A stretch of DNA of 64,000 nt from DATKPC01 sp035524275 (GCA_035524275.1 DATKPC010000003.1:1-64000); one strand, 5' to 3'; numbered from the stretch's first letter, positions 50,873 through 60,198 are shown. Notes: generated by a model not told the origin, from the sequence alone. Numbers and translations are program-made.

Positions 50873-52705
50873 TCAGGCGATCAACCGGTCGACCAGCGGC
50901 GAGGTCCGGGAGTACGTGAGATACGCCTCGTGCGTGGCGCGGGTGATGGCGACGTACGCGAGCCGAACGTCGTCCTCGATCGCGGTCCCGTGTCGCCCCA
51001 TCGCCCCGAGTCCCGCGATCGCGACGCAGGGGAATTCGAGCCCCTTCGCCGAATGCATGCTGAGAAATCGCACGGCGTCCGTTCCGACGTCGACGCGGTT
51101 GCGATGCTGCTTGGCGACGTCGACCGGCGTGCCGCTCTTCGCGAACGCCGCCGCGATGCGCTCGCCGATCCAATGCTCCGGATACACGACGGCCATCTGG
51201 GCCCAGGAATAGCCCGCCCGGTGGCGTCCCTTCATCCATTCGACGATGGCGTGCGCCTCGTCGTCGTAGTCGACGCACTTTCGCACTTCGGGCTCGAGCC
51301 CCTGGCGGCCTGCGTCCTCCGGGAGCAGGATCGCGGCCTCGTCGTCGGCCTGCAGTCCCGGCGCGCCGAGGACATCGCCCGCAAAACGCTTCGCGAACGC
51401 CAGGATCTGCGACGTGTTGCGGTAGTTGATCTTGAGGACGGTCGTCCGGCCGCGCGCATCGATGCCCAGGTTGCTCCAGACGGGCCGCGCGCGGCCCTTG
51501 TAGATGGCCTGCGAGTCGTCGTAGACGATGAGCAGCGAGCGCTTGTCCGGATCGACGATCCTCGCCGCCAGCGCGAGCCAGAGCGGTTCGAAGTCGTGCG
51601 CCTCGTCGACGAACACCGCTTCGTACTGCCCGCCGGGGATCTGGCCCTTGTCGAGCGCCTCCGCGACGCGCCGCACGCTTTCGGCCAGGCGCTCCTCGTA
51701 CGTCGGGAACTGCGCCGCCGCCGGCTCCGGGAGCCCGTAGGTTCTCAGCATCCTGAAGCACCACGCATGGAACGTCGAGACGTGCACGCGATCGGCCACC
51801 CCGCGATCCTGCATCGCGGCTTCCAGCCGGCCCGCGATGCCGTTGGCATAGCACAGGACGAGGACCGGCTTCGTCGCCGACCGCGCGATGTGTTCCGCGC
51901 GGAACGCCAGGATCAGCGTCTTGCCGGAGCCGGCAACGCCGCGGACGATCCGGTGCCCCTCGCCGATCGTGCGCGCCAGCTGCTCCTGGTGCAGGTCCAT
52001 CACCGCAAGCACGCGATCCGCGCCGCTCGCGTCCGGCGGCTCCTCGGCCGCCACGACGTCCAGCGGCAAGGCGATCTGCCGGATGCGGATTTCCGGGAAG
52101 AGCAGCGCCCGCAGGCGGTCGAACTGCGGCAGCGTCATCGGCGCGCCGATGCGGCGCGTGACCATCGACCAGCAGCGCGCCCGGAAGGCGTCGGCGTCGA
52201 CGCTGTCGGTCATTTCGTCGCGAAACACGCAGCGCCCTGGCGGGAAGACGTCGGGCAGATCGGTGCGCTGGATCTGCGCGCGCGTGATGTTCGTGAAGAC
52301 GACGCCGAACCCGAAGGGAACGATCAGCTTCCCCTTGAACGCGTGGTCGGCGGGAAACACCAGCTCGGGGTCGCGCTCGATCGCCCGGACGACGTCGTAC
52401 ATGTAGCCGCGCGCCTGCTCGAAAGGATTCTGCTGGCGCGCCGGACCGTGCGCGGTGAGCAGTTCCACGTCCTGCTTCGTCGCGGACAGCACGTTGTCGA
52501 GGCGCCAGTCCTTGACTTCGAGGACTAGAAGCCCGTGATCCGGATGGACGACGACGAAATCCGGCCGTCGGCCGCGCGGCCCGACCGGCAGGTTGTGCCA
52601 GACGACGGCGTTGTCCTCCAGCAATTCCTTCAGGCGCTCGGCCAGCCGTCGCTCGCCGCTCGTATCGAAGCGTGCCGATCCCAGCGCCGGAATGAGGTTG
52701 GCCAT
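50873..52705 (-). CDS. NERD-domain UvrD-like helicase
   Basis: This 610-residue protein has an N-terminal nuclease-related domain (about 14-110; RRPDFVVVHPDHGLLVLEVK, a PD-D/ExK-like pattern) and a UvrD/Rep helicase: Walker A HRIVRGVAGSGKTLILAFRA (about 262), Walker B YEAVFVDEAHDFEPLWLAL, VYDDSQAIYKG and the C-terminal LSMHSAKGLEFPCVAIAG with VAITRATHEAYLTY. It probably unwinds and may cut DNA; some such proteins lie in defence or repair contexts. It is the only gene of this type here, so a partner is not evident. Codon use looks like the neighbours. Confidence 0.88.
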   Translation of the reverse strand: MANLIPALGSARFDTSGERRLAERLKELLEDNAVVWHNLPVGPRGRRPDFVVVHPDHGLLVLEVKDWRLDNVLSATKQDVELLTAHGPARQQNPFEQARGYMYDVVRAIERDPELVFPADHAFKGKLIVPFGFGVVFTNITRAQIQRTDLPDVFPPGRCVFRDEMTDSVDADAFRARCWSMVTRRIGAPMTLPQFDRLRALLFPEIRIRQIALPLDVVAAEEPPDASGADRVLAVMDLHQEQLARTIGEGHRIVRGVAGSGKTLILAFRAEHIARSATKPVLVLCYANGIAGRLEAAMQDRGVADRVHVSTFHAWCFRMLRTYGLPEPAAAQFPTYEERLAESVRRVAEALDKGQIPGGQYEAVFVDEAHDFEPLWLALAARIVDPDKRSLLIVYDDSQAIYKGRARPVWSNLGIDARGRTTVLKINYRNTSQILAFAKRFAGDVLGAPGLQADDEAAILLPEDAGRQGLEPEVRKCVDYDDEAHAIVEWMKGRHRAGYSWAQMAVVYPEHWIGERIAAAFAKSGTPVDVAKQHRNRVDVGTDAVRFLSMHSAKGLEFPCVAIAGLGAMGRHGTAIEDDVRLAYVAITRATHEAYLTYSRTSPLVDRLIA

Positions 52706-52907
52706 GGCTGCCGCGAAGCCGCAATCGAAGCCGACCGGGGGATCCTCACCGCTGCGGCGCGCCCGGTCGATGCTGCGCGGCGAGCCGCGATGTTACCGCG
52801 CGCCTGCCCATCGCCCCTCGGCGGGGGGCGGCGGGAACGATCGGTGCGACGCGCCGACCGCTCCGGCGATTGCCGGCGGCCCACGTCGTCGCTTACGCTT
52901 CGCGGCG

Positions 52908-53879
52908 ATGCCGCCGCCGCCACTGACGCACCATGAGATCCTGGAGTGGGTCGCGCCGTTTTCGCTGCGCGGGTGCCGCGTCGACCTTGCGGCGACCGAT
53001 CGGATGGCGCGGCGGGTCGAATTCCAGCCGGTCGAGCGCCCTGGGACGCCCGCCCACGTCGAACGCCTGCAACTGGACGAGCCGCGGACCGGCTGGTTCC
53101 GGCTGACGTGCCTGCGCGCGATGCCCGGCGCCGTCGAGGCGCGGCTGCGGGCCGAAGGCCCCGATCGTGCGCAACTGCTCGCCGATGTCGAGGCGATCGA
53201 CCCGGCGCTGCAGTGGAACGCGGGCGCCGGATACGCCGTTGCGTACAGTCACGAGGTCGAGCCGGGGCGCAGCTTGCGCCTCGTCGCGGCGGAAGCGCGC
53301 CTGGCGCGGGCTCCCGGCGTCGTGCTGGCGATGAAGGCGCCGTCGGTCAGCGGCTACCCGGCCGAGCTGGACCTGGCGGCCGACGGGATGCGGCCGCCGG
53401 ACGACCTGTTCGCGGTGCTGGGATGGCGCTGGTCGCTGCTGCGCAACGCGGGCAACGGCTGGGCCACGACCTTCGAAGTCGATCGGCGCGAACCGCGGCG
53501 CAGCCGCGGCGCGGAGGCCAAGTTTGTCCGCGCGGCAGCGCACCTGGCGTCGACCCTCGCGCAACCCCCGGCCCGCTTCCACGAGCAGCACGTCGGCGCC
53601 CGCTGGCTCGTCGTGCTGCGTCGAAGCCTGCCGCTCGTCGCCGTGGCCGCGTTGATGCTCGCGGCTGCCGCGGTGCCGAAGTTCGGAATCCGGGACGACT
53701 CCGTGATGCGGATGCTGGTGCTGAACGCGCCGCCGCTGCTGCTGATGCTGGTGTTCTGCATGCGCGAGATGCCGCGGATCGAAATCCCGCCGATTCCGCG
53801 CCGGCCGGGACCGACGGCATGGACCGTGTGCGCGGATCCGGCTCCGATGACCGCCGGCCCGGCGTCCCCGGCGAACTAG
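52908..53879 (+). CDS. Unrecognised protein with two C-terminal membrane helices
   Basis: This 323-residue protein starts MPPPPLTHHEILEWVAPFSL. The first 230 residues are soluble with alternating strands (GWFRLTCLRAMPGAVEARLR, WATTFEVDRREPRRSRG). Then come two membrane helices (SLPLVAVAALMLAAAAVPKF; MRMLVLNAPPLLLMLVFCMR) and a proline-rich tail. I do not recognise a domain family. It lies 15 nt before the MoxR-like gene on the same strand and is likely its operon partner. Confidence 0.65.
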   Translation: MPPPPLTHHEILEWVAPFSLRGCRVDLAATDRMARRVEFQPVERPGTPAHVERLQLDEPRTGWFRLTCLRAMPGAVEARLRAEGPDRAQLLADVEAIDPALQWNAGAGYAVAYSHEVEPGRSLRLVAAEARLARAPGVVLAMKAPSVSGYPAELDLAADGMRPPDDLFAVLGWRWSLLRNAGNGWATTFEVDRREPRRSRGAEAKFVRAAAHLASTLAQPPARFHEQHVGARWLVVLRRSLPLVAVAALMLAAAAVPKFGIRDDSVMRMLVLNAPPLLLMLVFCMREMPRIEIPPIPRRPGPTAWTVCADPAPMTAGPASPAN

Positions 53880-53894
53880 CTCGAGGAGCCCCGG

Positions 53895-55007
53895 ATGGCC
53901 GGCAATCCGATGAACGTTCCGCCGGTGTCGATCGCGACCGCGAAGTCGGCGCTCATCGAGCAGTACGCGGATCCCGTGTTGCGCCGGCGCGCGACGATGC
54001 TGTGGGGTCCGCGTGGCGTCGGCAAATCCTCGGTCGTGCGGCAGGTCGCGGAGCATTTCCGCGCGCCCCTTGTCGACCTGCGCCTGACGACGATCGAACC
54101 GGTCGACATCCGCGGCGCGATCTACGCCGATGACGCGCAGGCGAAGACCGTCTGGTTCCCGCCGGAGTTCCTGCCGGGGCCCGGCTCGAACGAAGGGATC
54201 CTGTTCCTCGACGAGCTCACCGCCGCCGACCAGCGCCTGCAGATCTCGGCCTATTCGCTGATCCTCGACCGGCGGGTCGGAAACTACCGGTTGCCGGACG
54301 GCTGGCAGGTCGTCGCCGCCGGCAACGCCAGCTTCCATGGCGCCGTCAGCCACGACATGGGCACGGCGCTCGCCGACCGGATGTTCCACTTCCACGTGCA
54401 GACGGCGATCGACGCGTTTCTCGACTACGCGATCGCGAACGACCTGGCGCCGGAGGTGATGGCGTTCCTGAAGGTCCGTCCGGACAAGCTCGATGACACG
54501 CAGGCGCAGCTGGCGGCCGACCATCTCGTCGGCGCCAGTCCGCGCGGGTGGGAAGACGTGTCGAACGTCCTGAAGTCCGCGATGAGCCCGCAAGCGCGGC
54601 GCCTCTTCGTCCAGGGTCGCATCGGTGCGGCGAACGCGGCCGAATTCTTCGGCGTGCTGCGGGAGATCCAGGCGGGGACCGACGTCGTCCGGCTGATGGC
54701 CGCGCGCCCCGGCGCGGAAACCGCGGCGCTGCTGCCGCGTTCGCTCGACGGGATGTACGGCCTGGTCTACGGGCTGCTGGCCGCGGCGACGGACGCGACG
54801 AGGCTCGGCCGCGCGCTGCAGATCGTCGAGCAGCTCCCGGACGCGCGCGGCGCGGTCCCGCTGCCGGTCCACGAGGCGCGCGTCCTGACGATGGAACTGC
54901 TGATGCAGAAGGCGCTGGAACGCGGGCTGGAGGGCGCGATCCTCGAGAGTCCGGCGTACCTCCGTTACGCGGAACAACGCCGCCAGGACGGCGTCGCCCG
55001 TTCCTGA
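53895..55007 (+). CDS. MoxR-type AAA+ ATPase
   Basis: This 370-residue ATPase has Walker A in TMLWGPRGVGKSSVVRQVAE, Walker B ILFLDELTAADQRLQISAYS, and LRLTTIEPVDIRGAIYADDA, typical of MoxR-like ATPases. Such ATPases act as chaperones that remodel or activate a partner, often with a VWA protein; the next gene encodes one. It starts 15 nt after the unknown membrane protein and ends 10 nt before the VWA gene. Confidence 0.88.
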   Translation: MAGNPMNVPPVSIATAKSALIEQYADPVLRRRATMLWGPRGVGKSSVVRQVAEHFRAPLVDLRLTTIEPVDIRGAIYADDAQAKTVWFPPEFLPGPGSNEGILFLDELTAADQRLQISAYSLILDRRVGNYRLPDGWQVVAAGNASFHGAVSHDMGTALADRMFHFHVQTAIDAFLDYAIANDLAPEVMAFLKVRPDKLDDTQAQLAADHLVGASPRGWEDVSNVLKSAMSPQARRLFVQGRIGAANAAEFFGVLREIQAGTDVVRLMAARPGAETAALLPRSLDGMYGLVYGLLAAATDATRLGRALQIVEQLPDARGAVPLPVHEARVLTMELLMQKALERGLEGAILESPAYLRYAEQRRQDGVARS

Positions 55008-55017
55008 CGGCGCGCCG

Positions 55018-56346
55018 ATGGAACTCGCCGACGCGAATCCGCGCCACCGCGGCACCCGCGCGATCGAGCGGATCGTGGAATTCGCGCCGTCGACGGGCGC
55101 GCTTGCGCTCTGGATCGCGCACCGCGACGTCGACGACCCGGCGCAACGCGAGCCGATCGTCACCGATGGCCGCGAAATCCGCTATGCGGCGTCGTTCGAC
55201 GGCGCGCCGCTTCCGTTGCAGTCGGGACTCGTCGCGCATGCCGTGCTCCACGTCGCATTGCGGCACCCGCAGCGGGCGCTGCAGCTGCGCGACCTCGCGG
55301 GCGACGTCGACCTCGAGCTCTTCAACGTCTGCGCCGACGCGATCGTCAACAGCGCGTTGGACCACCTGGCGTGGCTGGCGCTTCCGAACGCTGCCGTGCG
55401 GCTGGAACGCCTGCTGGCGGTGGCGCTCGGGATCGAAGTCGACCCGGTCGCCGCGCTGCTGGAATGGGACGTCGAGCGGTTATACCGTGCGATCGATGAC
55501 CGCAGGACACCGCCCGCCGCGGGCACCTCGCAGGCCCGCGATCGGCGCGGGGAGCCGGATCGCGCCGATGACGCCGCCGCGGGTGGGGTGCGCCGGGTCG
55601 ATGGCCCGCGTGCCTCGCGCGTGCGAGCGCTCGGCGCCGGCCGCTGCGCCGACCTGGTCGCGGGCGACGCGATGCGGCGGCCCGCCGAGGAGGAGGCGGA
55701 ACAGGCGCGGACGTGGAGCGAACGCATCCTGCGCGGGCATGCGTCCGACGGCGCGCACTCCATCTTGCGCGCGCTCATCGCCGACGCGGCGGAGCCGGCC
55801 ACGCCATGGCCGCTGATCCTGCGGACGCGCCTGGCCCGCGCGCTCGCGCCGCGGCGTGCCGTGTCCTGGTCGCGGCCGGCGCGCTCCTACCTGGCGAACC
55901 AGGGGCGCGCCGGGCCGCACCGCCGGATGCCGTGGGAGCCCGGCGTCGCCGCGATGCGGTCGGCGCCGCGCCTCGCGGTCATCGTCGACGTGTCCGGGTC
56001 GATCGACGCGCCGTTGCTGGAGCAGTTCGCCGCCGAGCTGCGCGCGATCGTCCGGCGCACCGAGGCGGGGCTCGTGCTCGTCGTCGGCGACGACCAGGTT
56101 CGCCGCGTCGAGCAGTTTCCCGCCGGGCGCGGCGAGTGGCCGGCGATCGACTTTCGTGGCGGCGGAGGCACCGACTTCGCGCCGCTGCTGGAAGAGGCGG
56201 ATCGGCACCGGCCGGACATCGGCGTCGTGCTCACCGACCTTGACGGTCCGGCCGGATTCGAGCCGCGCTGGCCGGTGATCTGGGCCGTTCCGGAAACCGC
56301 GCGCGACGCGGTGGCGCCGTTCGGCCGCCTGCTGTGGCTGAAATGA
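55018..56346 (+). CDS. VWA-like/DUF2201 protein paired with MoxR ATPase
   Basis: This 442-residue protein has a metallopeptidase-like N-terminal region: DGREIRYAASFDGAPL, then LVAHAVLHVALRHPQRALQL. In the family this reads HExxH; here Ala replaces the catalytic Glu (residues 74-78, HAVLH). A basic linker precedes the VWA-like half, where LAVIVDVSGSIDAPLLEQFA holds the metal-site DxSxS (324-328) and DFRGGGGTDFAPLL follows. It probably binds rather than cleaves its partner and is driven by the neighbouring ATPase. Confidence 0.82.
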   Translation: MELADANPRHRGTRAIERIVEFAPSTGALALWIAHRDVDDPAQREPIVTDGREIRYAASFDGAPLPLQSGLVAHAVLHVALRHPQRALQLRDLAGDVDLELFNVCADAIVNSALDHLAWLALPNAAVRLERLLAVALGIEVDPVAALLEWDVERLYRAIDDRRTPPAAGTSQARDRRGEPDRADDAAAGGVRRVDGPRASRVRALGAGRCADLVAGDAMRRPAEEEAEQARTWSERILRGHASDGAHSILRALIADAAEPATPWPLILRTRLARALAPRRAVSWSRPARSYLANQGRAGPHRRMPWEPGVAAMRSAPRLAVIVDVSGSIDAPLLEQFAAELRAIVRRTEAGLVLVVGDDQVRRVEQFPAGRGEWPAIDFRGGGGTDFAPLLEEADRHRPDIGVVLTDLDGPAGFEPRWPVIWAVPETARDAVAPFGRLLWLK

Positions 56347-56379
56347 GGCCGCTACCCGACCGCCCGACCTGACAGCGCG

Positions 56380-57126
56380 CTAAGCGAACAGCAGCCCGCC
56401 ATTGACGTGCACGACCTGGCCGGTCATGAAGCCGTTGGCCGCCGCCAGCAGCACCGCCTGCGCGACCTCCTCGGGCGTTCCGAGACGTCGCACCGGGATT
56501 CGCGAAGCGACGTCGCGCGGCAGCGAAAGCGCCATGTCCGTCTCGGTCGGCCCGGGCGCGATGGCATTCACCGTGATGCCCTCGGCCGCAAGTCGTGCCG
56601 CGTAACCGCGCGTCAGGCCCTCGAGTCCGGCCTTCGACGCGTTGTAGTGGACGCCGATGGCGCCGCCTCCGCGCGCCGCGACCGACGACATGTTGACGAT
56701 CCGCCCCCAGCGGCGCGCGCGCATGCCCGGAAGCGCCGCCTGGATGCACAGGAAGGCCGATTTCAGGTTGACGGCGATCGTCTGGTCGAACGCGGATTCG
56801 TCGACATCGTCGATGCCGCGCGGGATCGCGATGCCAGCGTTGTTGACCAGGATGTCGACCGTCCCGAGTTCCGCTTCGATGCGGTTCATCATCCGCGCCA
56901 CCTCGGCGCCCCGCGAGACGTCCGCCTGCACGGCCACTGCGCGGCGGCCCGCGGCGCGGACCGCCGCAGCGACCTCCTCGGCCGCGCTGGCGCTTTCGCG
57001 GTAGTTGATCGCGACGGACGCCCCGGCGCTGGCCAGCGCAACCGCGACCGTGCGGCCGATGCCGCGCGACGCGCCGGTGACCAGTGCGACGTGACCACCC
57101 AGGTCCACGAAGTCGGATTTCATCAT
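56380..57126 (-). CDS. SDR-family oxidoreductase
   Basis: This 248-residue classical short-chain dehydrogenase has the cofactor motif HVALVTGASRGIGRTVAVAL, NNAG in VDILVNNAGIAIPRG, catalytic Ser in IVNMSSVAARGGGAIGVHY and YNASK. It resembles FabG-like reductases; the substrate is not identified. It lies 99 nt downstream of tmoF on the same strand, so it may be transcribed with the monooxygenase genes and act on an aromatic breakdown product. It is convergent with the VWA gene. Confidence 0.88.
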   Translation of the reverse strand: MMKSDFVDLGGHVALVTGASRGIGRTVAVALASAGASVAINYRESASAAEEVAAAVRAAGRRAVAVQADVSRGAEVARMMNRIEAELGTVDILVNNAGIAIPRGIDDVDESAFDQTIAVNLKSAFLCIQAALPGMRARRWGRIVNMSSVAARGGGAIGVHYNASKAGLEGLTRGYAARLAAEGITVNAIAPGPTETDMALSLPRDVASRIPVRRLGTPEEVAQAVLLAAANGFMTGQVVHVNGGLLFA

Positions 57127-57225
57127 CTCGCGGCCCTTCCACCCGACACGGGCGCCCCGCCGAGAACCGGGGGACGCGACGCGCCGATGATAGTCGGATG
57201 ATCGAAACCCGGCCGCCGCGCCGCC

Positions 57226-58266
57226 TCAGGTGAACCGGTCGTAGTGGATCTGCTCGAACGGCACCTTGTGCCGGATCATCAGCATTTCCTGCACCGCGTC
57301 GATCATCGGCGCCGGACCGGCGAAATAGAAGTCGTACTGCGCCAGCGGCGCCGGCAGCGAACGTTCGACTTCGGCGTGCACGAGCCCGCTGGCGCCGGCC
57401 CAGGGCGCGCCGGGTTCCGGCGACGACAGCACGACGGTCGTCGCCAGCCGCGGTGCGGCGAGCGCATCGACGAGCGCCACCGCGCCGAGGTCGCCCTGCG
57501 ACCGGAGGCCGGCGAAGAAGCGGACGCGACGTGCGCTGTCGCGCGCGATGGCCGCGCCCGCGATCGACAGCATCGGGCCGAGGCCGGAGCCGCCGGCGAT
57601 GCAGACGACGTCGCGCCCGCTGTCCTGACGCAGGTAGGCGTGCCCGTAGGGACCGTCGACCTTCAGCGTATCGCCCGGCCGATAGCGCTCCAGCAGCGCG
57701 ACACTGCCCGCGCCGCCGGCGACGCGCCGGATCACGAACGACCACGTCGCGTCGGCGCCGGGCAGGTTCGACATCGAGTAGGCGCGCGCGCCGGTGACGT
57801 GTTCCGGATAGAGCAGCGCGTACTGCCCCGGAAGGAACGTCGCGTCCCCCGGCACCTGCAGCACGATCTCGCTCATTTCCGGCGTCAGGTCGCGGCGGCC
57901 GAGCAGCGTCGCGATTCGCTGCCGCGGCGCGACCGGCGGGCGGTAGGCGTCGTCGCACCGCACGCGGATCGTGCAGTCGTCCAGGGGAAACGACTGGCAG
58001 GCGAGGTGCTTGCCGCGCTGCCGATCCCGCGCCGTCAGGCCGGGGGCCGCGTCCCAGAGCGTCGCGACGTGCCCGCTGACGAGATCGAAGCGGCACGCGC
58101 CGCAGCCGCCGACGCTGCATTCGTGAGGCATTCCGATGCCGGCGCGCAGCGCGCCGCGCAGCAGCGAGTCCTCGCCGTCGTCGATCCGGAAGCTGTCGCC
58201 GCCCTGGATCGTCACGCGCCGCCACGTCGCGGCCGCGCGGTCCCCGGTCGGCGACCGGTCGTTCAC
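57226..58266 (-). CDS. tmoF: TmoF-like NADH-ferredoxin oxidoreductase of the monooxygenase
   Basis: This 346-residue reductase has a plant-type 2Fe-2S domain (PHECSVGGCGACRFDLVSG, with LACQSFPL) and FAD/NAD domains (GARAYSMSNLPGADATWSF, the FAD RxYS motif; VCIAGGSGLGPMLSIAGAA, NAD). It passes electrons from NADH to the Rieske protein TmoC. The start is GTG 58264-58266, overlapping the tmoE stop (GTGA). It is the last tmo gene. Confidence 0.92.
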   Translation of the reverse strand: MNDRSPTGDRAAATWRRVTIQGGDSFRIDDGEDSLLRGALRAGIGMPHECSVGGCGACRFDLVSGHVATLWDAAPGLTARDRQRGKHLACQSFPLDDCTIRVRCDDAYRPPVAPRQRIATLLGRRDLTPEMSEIVLQVPGDATFLPGQYALLYPEHVTGARAYSMSNLPGADATWSFVIRRVAGGAGSVALLERYRPGDTLKVDGPYGHAYLRQDSGRDVVCIAGGSGLGPMLSIAGAAIARDSARRVRFFAGLRSQGDLGAVALVDALAAPRLATTVVLSSPEPGAPWAGASGLVHAEVERSLPAPLAQYDFYFAGPAPMIDAVQEMLMIRHKVPFEQIHYDRFT

Positions 58267-59249
58267 AGGCCCAGCGACGCGTGGAACTGCGCCAGCGCGG
58301 CGATGGCGCGCGGCGCCGCGGAGGGCGCGTCCGGCAGCGCCGCGGCGTAGGCCGCGACGGCGCGCTCGGCGAGCGGCTTCCACTTCTGCACCCAGCCGGC
58401 GAGCACCGCGCGGTTGGACGCCTGCGTCAGCGCCATGCGCACGACTTCGCCGGTCCACCGCCGGTGCCGCTGCGCATCGACGGCCTGCGCGTCGGTCAGC
58501 AGCCCCAGCAGCGTGTCGCCGTTGTGGCGCGCCGCTTCCCCGAGACTGCGCAGCACCGTTTCCTCGACCGCCGGGCGCACGACGAGGTTGAACGCCGCGA
58601 AGCTTTCGCCCCAATCCCACGCGACGAGCGCGCGCTCCACGAGCTCGCGCCAGCCTTGCCACGCGGCGTCGCTTTCCCAGTACGTGCGTTCGTCGCGGCC
58701 GATCCCGACGTCCGGGAAGCTGCTCGACAGCTCTTTCGTGCGGTAGGCCGTGTGGGTCAGCCAGCGCAGCGAGTCCGCCGTCTGGTACGCGGCGCAGTTC
58801 GACAGCGTCGACGACGGCGCGATCTGCGTCAGGTACGCCGAGCCCATCTGCAGCGCATGCACCAGGTAGCGGCCCGGCGTGTAGACGCGCGCCAGCGTGC
58901 CGACCCACGTCCGCTCCAGCATCTTGTCGTGGCCGCGCGCGGAAAATTGGTCGAAGAGCCCCAGGACGTAGGTCTCCTGGCCGTCCTGCTGCATGTTGTA
59001 CGTCCGATAGACCATCTCGTCCGGATCGCGGAACGCGTTCCAGTCCGGATGCTGCAGCGGCGACTCGTTGCGATAGCGGCGGTACCACCGCGGCATGTCG
59101 AAATTCGGGTCCAGCTCGAAGGGCGCCGCCGGGTTGTCGGTCGAAAAATGCAGGTTCGTCGAGACGATCTCGTACTCGCTCGGCTTGCGTCGACGGTTCG
59201 CCAGGTGGCTCCACGTCTTCAACGGCTTGAGCACTTCCGCTTCGCTCAT
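58263..59249 (-). CDS. tmoE: TmoE-like hydroxylase beta subunit
   Basis: This 328-residue protein matches the toluene monooxygenase beta subunit: KTWSHLANRRRKPSEYEIVS, then YNMQQDGQETYVLGLFDQFS, STLSNCAAYQTADSLRWLTH and WDWGESFAAFNLVVRPAVEE. It supports the alpha subunit in the (alpha-beta-gamma)2 hydroxylase and has no metal site. Two overlapping ATGs exist; I chose the second, 5 nt after GGAGG. It starts 12 nt after tmoD. Confidence 0.93.
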   Translation of the reverse strand: MSEAEVLKPLKTWSHLANRRRKPSEYEIVSTNLHFSTDNPAAPFELDPNFDMPRWYRRYRNESPLQHPDWNAFRDPDEMVYRTYNMQQDGQETYVLGLFDQFSARGHDKMLERTWVGTLARVYTPGRYLVHALQMGSAYLTQIAPSSTLSNCAAYQTADSLRWLTHTAYRTKELSSSFPDVGIGRDERTYWESDAAWQGWRELVERALVAWDWGESFAAFNLVVRPAVEETVLRSLGEAARHNGDTLLGLLTDAQAVDAQRHRRWTGEVVRMALTQASNRAVLAGWVQKWKPLAERAVAAYAAALPDAPSAAPRAIAALAQFHASLGL

Positions 59250-59261
59250 CATCTCCTCCGG

Positions 59262-59576
59262 TCAAAGCGTCTTTTCGTAGTAGAAGCGGACGTACTCGTC
59301 GCCCGTCTCGATGCGTCCGGCGAAGGACCCGAGGTCGACCTCCAGCTCGCTCATCTTGAAGGGGCGTCCCAGCGCCGCCTCCAGCGTCGCGCGCCGCAGG
59401 ATCAACTCGCCTTCGGTGTCGATGCGCACGTAGGCGACCTTGTCGTCGACGCGGATCTCCTTGCCGGGGTTGTCCTCGCGCGCCGCCTCGATGACGCCCG
59501 CGGTGATCTCGCTGGCGCGCAGGACGGGTCCCACGCGGTTGTTCCTGTAGGCTTCCGCCGTCTTCCGGTCCGTCAT
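59262..59576 (-). CDS. tmoD: TmoD-like effector (coupling) protein
   Basis: This 104-residue protein is the small effector: NNRVGPVLRASEITAGVIEA, EDNPGKEIRVDDKVAYVRID, EGELILRRATLEAALGRPF and GRIETGDEYVRFYYEKTL. It binds the hydroxylase and tunes catalysis and regiospecificity. GAGGAGACGCTG lies directly before ATG 59576. A GTG at 59597 would add seven residues but overlaps tmoC, so I did not use it. Confidence 0.93.
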   Translation of the reverse strand: MTDRKTAEAYRNNRVGPVLRASEITAGVIEAAREDNPGKEIRVDDKVAYVRIDTEGELILRRATLEAALGRPFKMSELEVDLGSFAGRIETGDEYVRFYYEKTL

Positions 59577-59593
59577 CAGCGTCTCCTCATTCG

Positions 59594-59929
59594 TCACGTG
59601 TGGGCGAAGCGCGGGACGACCCCCTCGACGTCGACGAAGACGTCGTCGCCCTCGAGCTTCACCGGGTACTCCGCCAGGCTGCAGTCGCCCGGATTGATGC
59701 CGGCGCCGCTACGCGCATCGAACGACCACTGGTGCGCCCGGCAAACGAGGACGCGGCCGTCGAACTTGCCCTCGGCGAGCGGGATGTCCTGGTGCGGGCA
59801 TACGCCCTGGTAGGCGCGCACGTCGCCGCCGTCCAGGCCGACGAGCAGCACGACGCGCCCGTCGACGTCGACCTCGAGCATGTCGCCTTCCCAGAGCTCG
59901 TCGCGCGTGCAGGCTTTCTTGAAGCTCAT
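59594..59929 (-). CDS. tmoC: TmoC-like Rieske ferredoxin
   Basis: This 111-residue protein has both Rieske motifs: VCPHQDIPLAEGKFDGRVLV and CRAHQWSFDARSG, giving C-x-H and C-x2-H ligation of a 2Fe-2S cluster. It shuttles electrons from TmoF to the diiron hydroxylase. It begins SFKKACTRDELWEGDMLEVD and has family length. tmoB ends 7 nt upstream. Confidence 0.95.
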   Translation of the reverse strand: MSFKKACTRDELWEGDMLEVDVDGRVVLLVGLDGGDVRAYQGVCPHQDIPLAEGKFDGRVLVCRAHQWSFDARSGAGINPGDCSLAEYPVKLEGDDVFVDVEGVVPRFAHT

Positions 59930-59936
59930 GCGGACC

Positions 59937-60197
59937 TCAGCTGTCGCAGAAGATGAACTCGAGCGCCTCCATCGGCTTGATGTCGGTCTCGTGCAGCCGC
60001 GCGGTGCGCGGAAAGAACTGCGCGGCGCCCTGGCGCCGGACGCGGACCACCTTGCCGGGGCGCGGGGCGACGCGCCGCCCGACCGAGTGGTGGGCCGCGG
60101 CGGCGGCCACCTCGTCCATCGTGTTCTCGGTGTCGACCGGGACGAGCAGAAGCACGAAGTCGTGCTGGAAGTTCGAAATGATCGGAAACAGGGCCAT
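59937..60197 (-). CDS. tmoB: TmoB-like hydroxylase gamma subunit
   Basis: This 86-residue protein has the gamma-subunit pattern ALFPIISNFQHDFVLLLVPV, DTENTMDEVA, then AHHSVGRRVAPRPGKVVRVR and ETDIKPMEALEFIFCDS. It is the third subunit of the hydroxylase. Its ribosome site (CGGAGC) lies in a 14-nt unit that is duplicated just upstream (60199-60226). Confidence 0.93.
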   Translation of the reverse strand: MALFPIISNFQHDFVLLLVPVDTENTMDEVAAAAAHHSVGRRVAPRPGKVVRVRRQGAAQFFPRTARLHETDIKPMEALEFIFCDS

Positions 60198-60198
60198 G

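Noticed and set aside
59577..59597. Upstream GTG start for tmoD
   Set aside because: ATG 59576 has GAGGAG at proper spacing and gives family length; the GTG lies in the tmoC stop region without a ribosome site.
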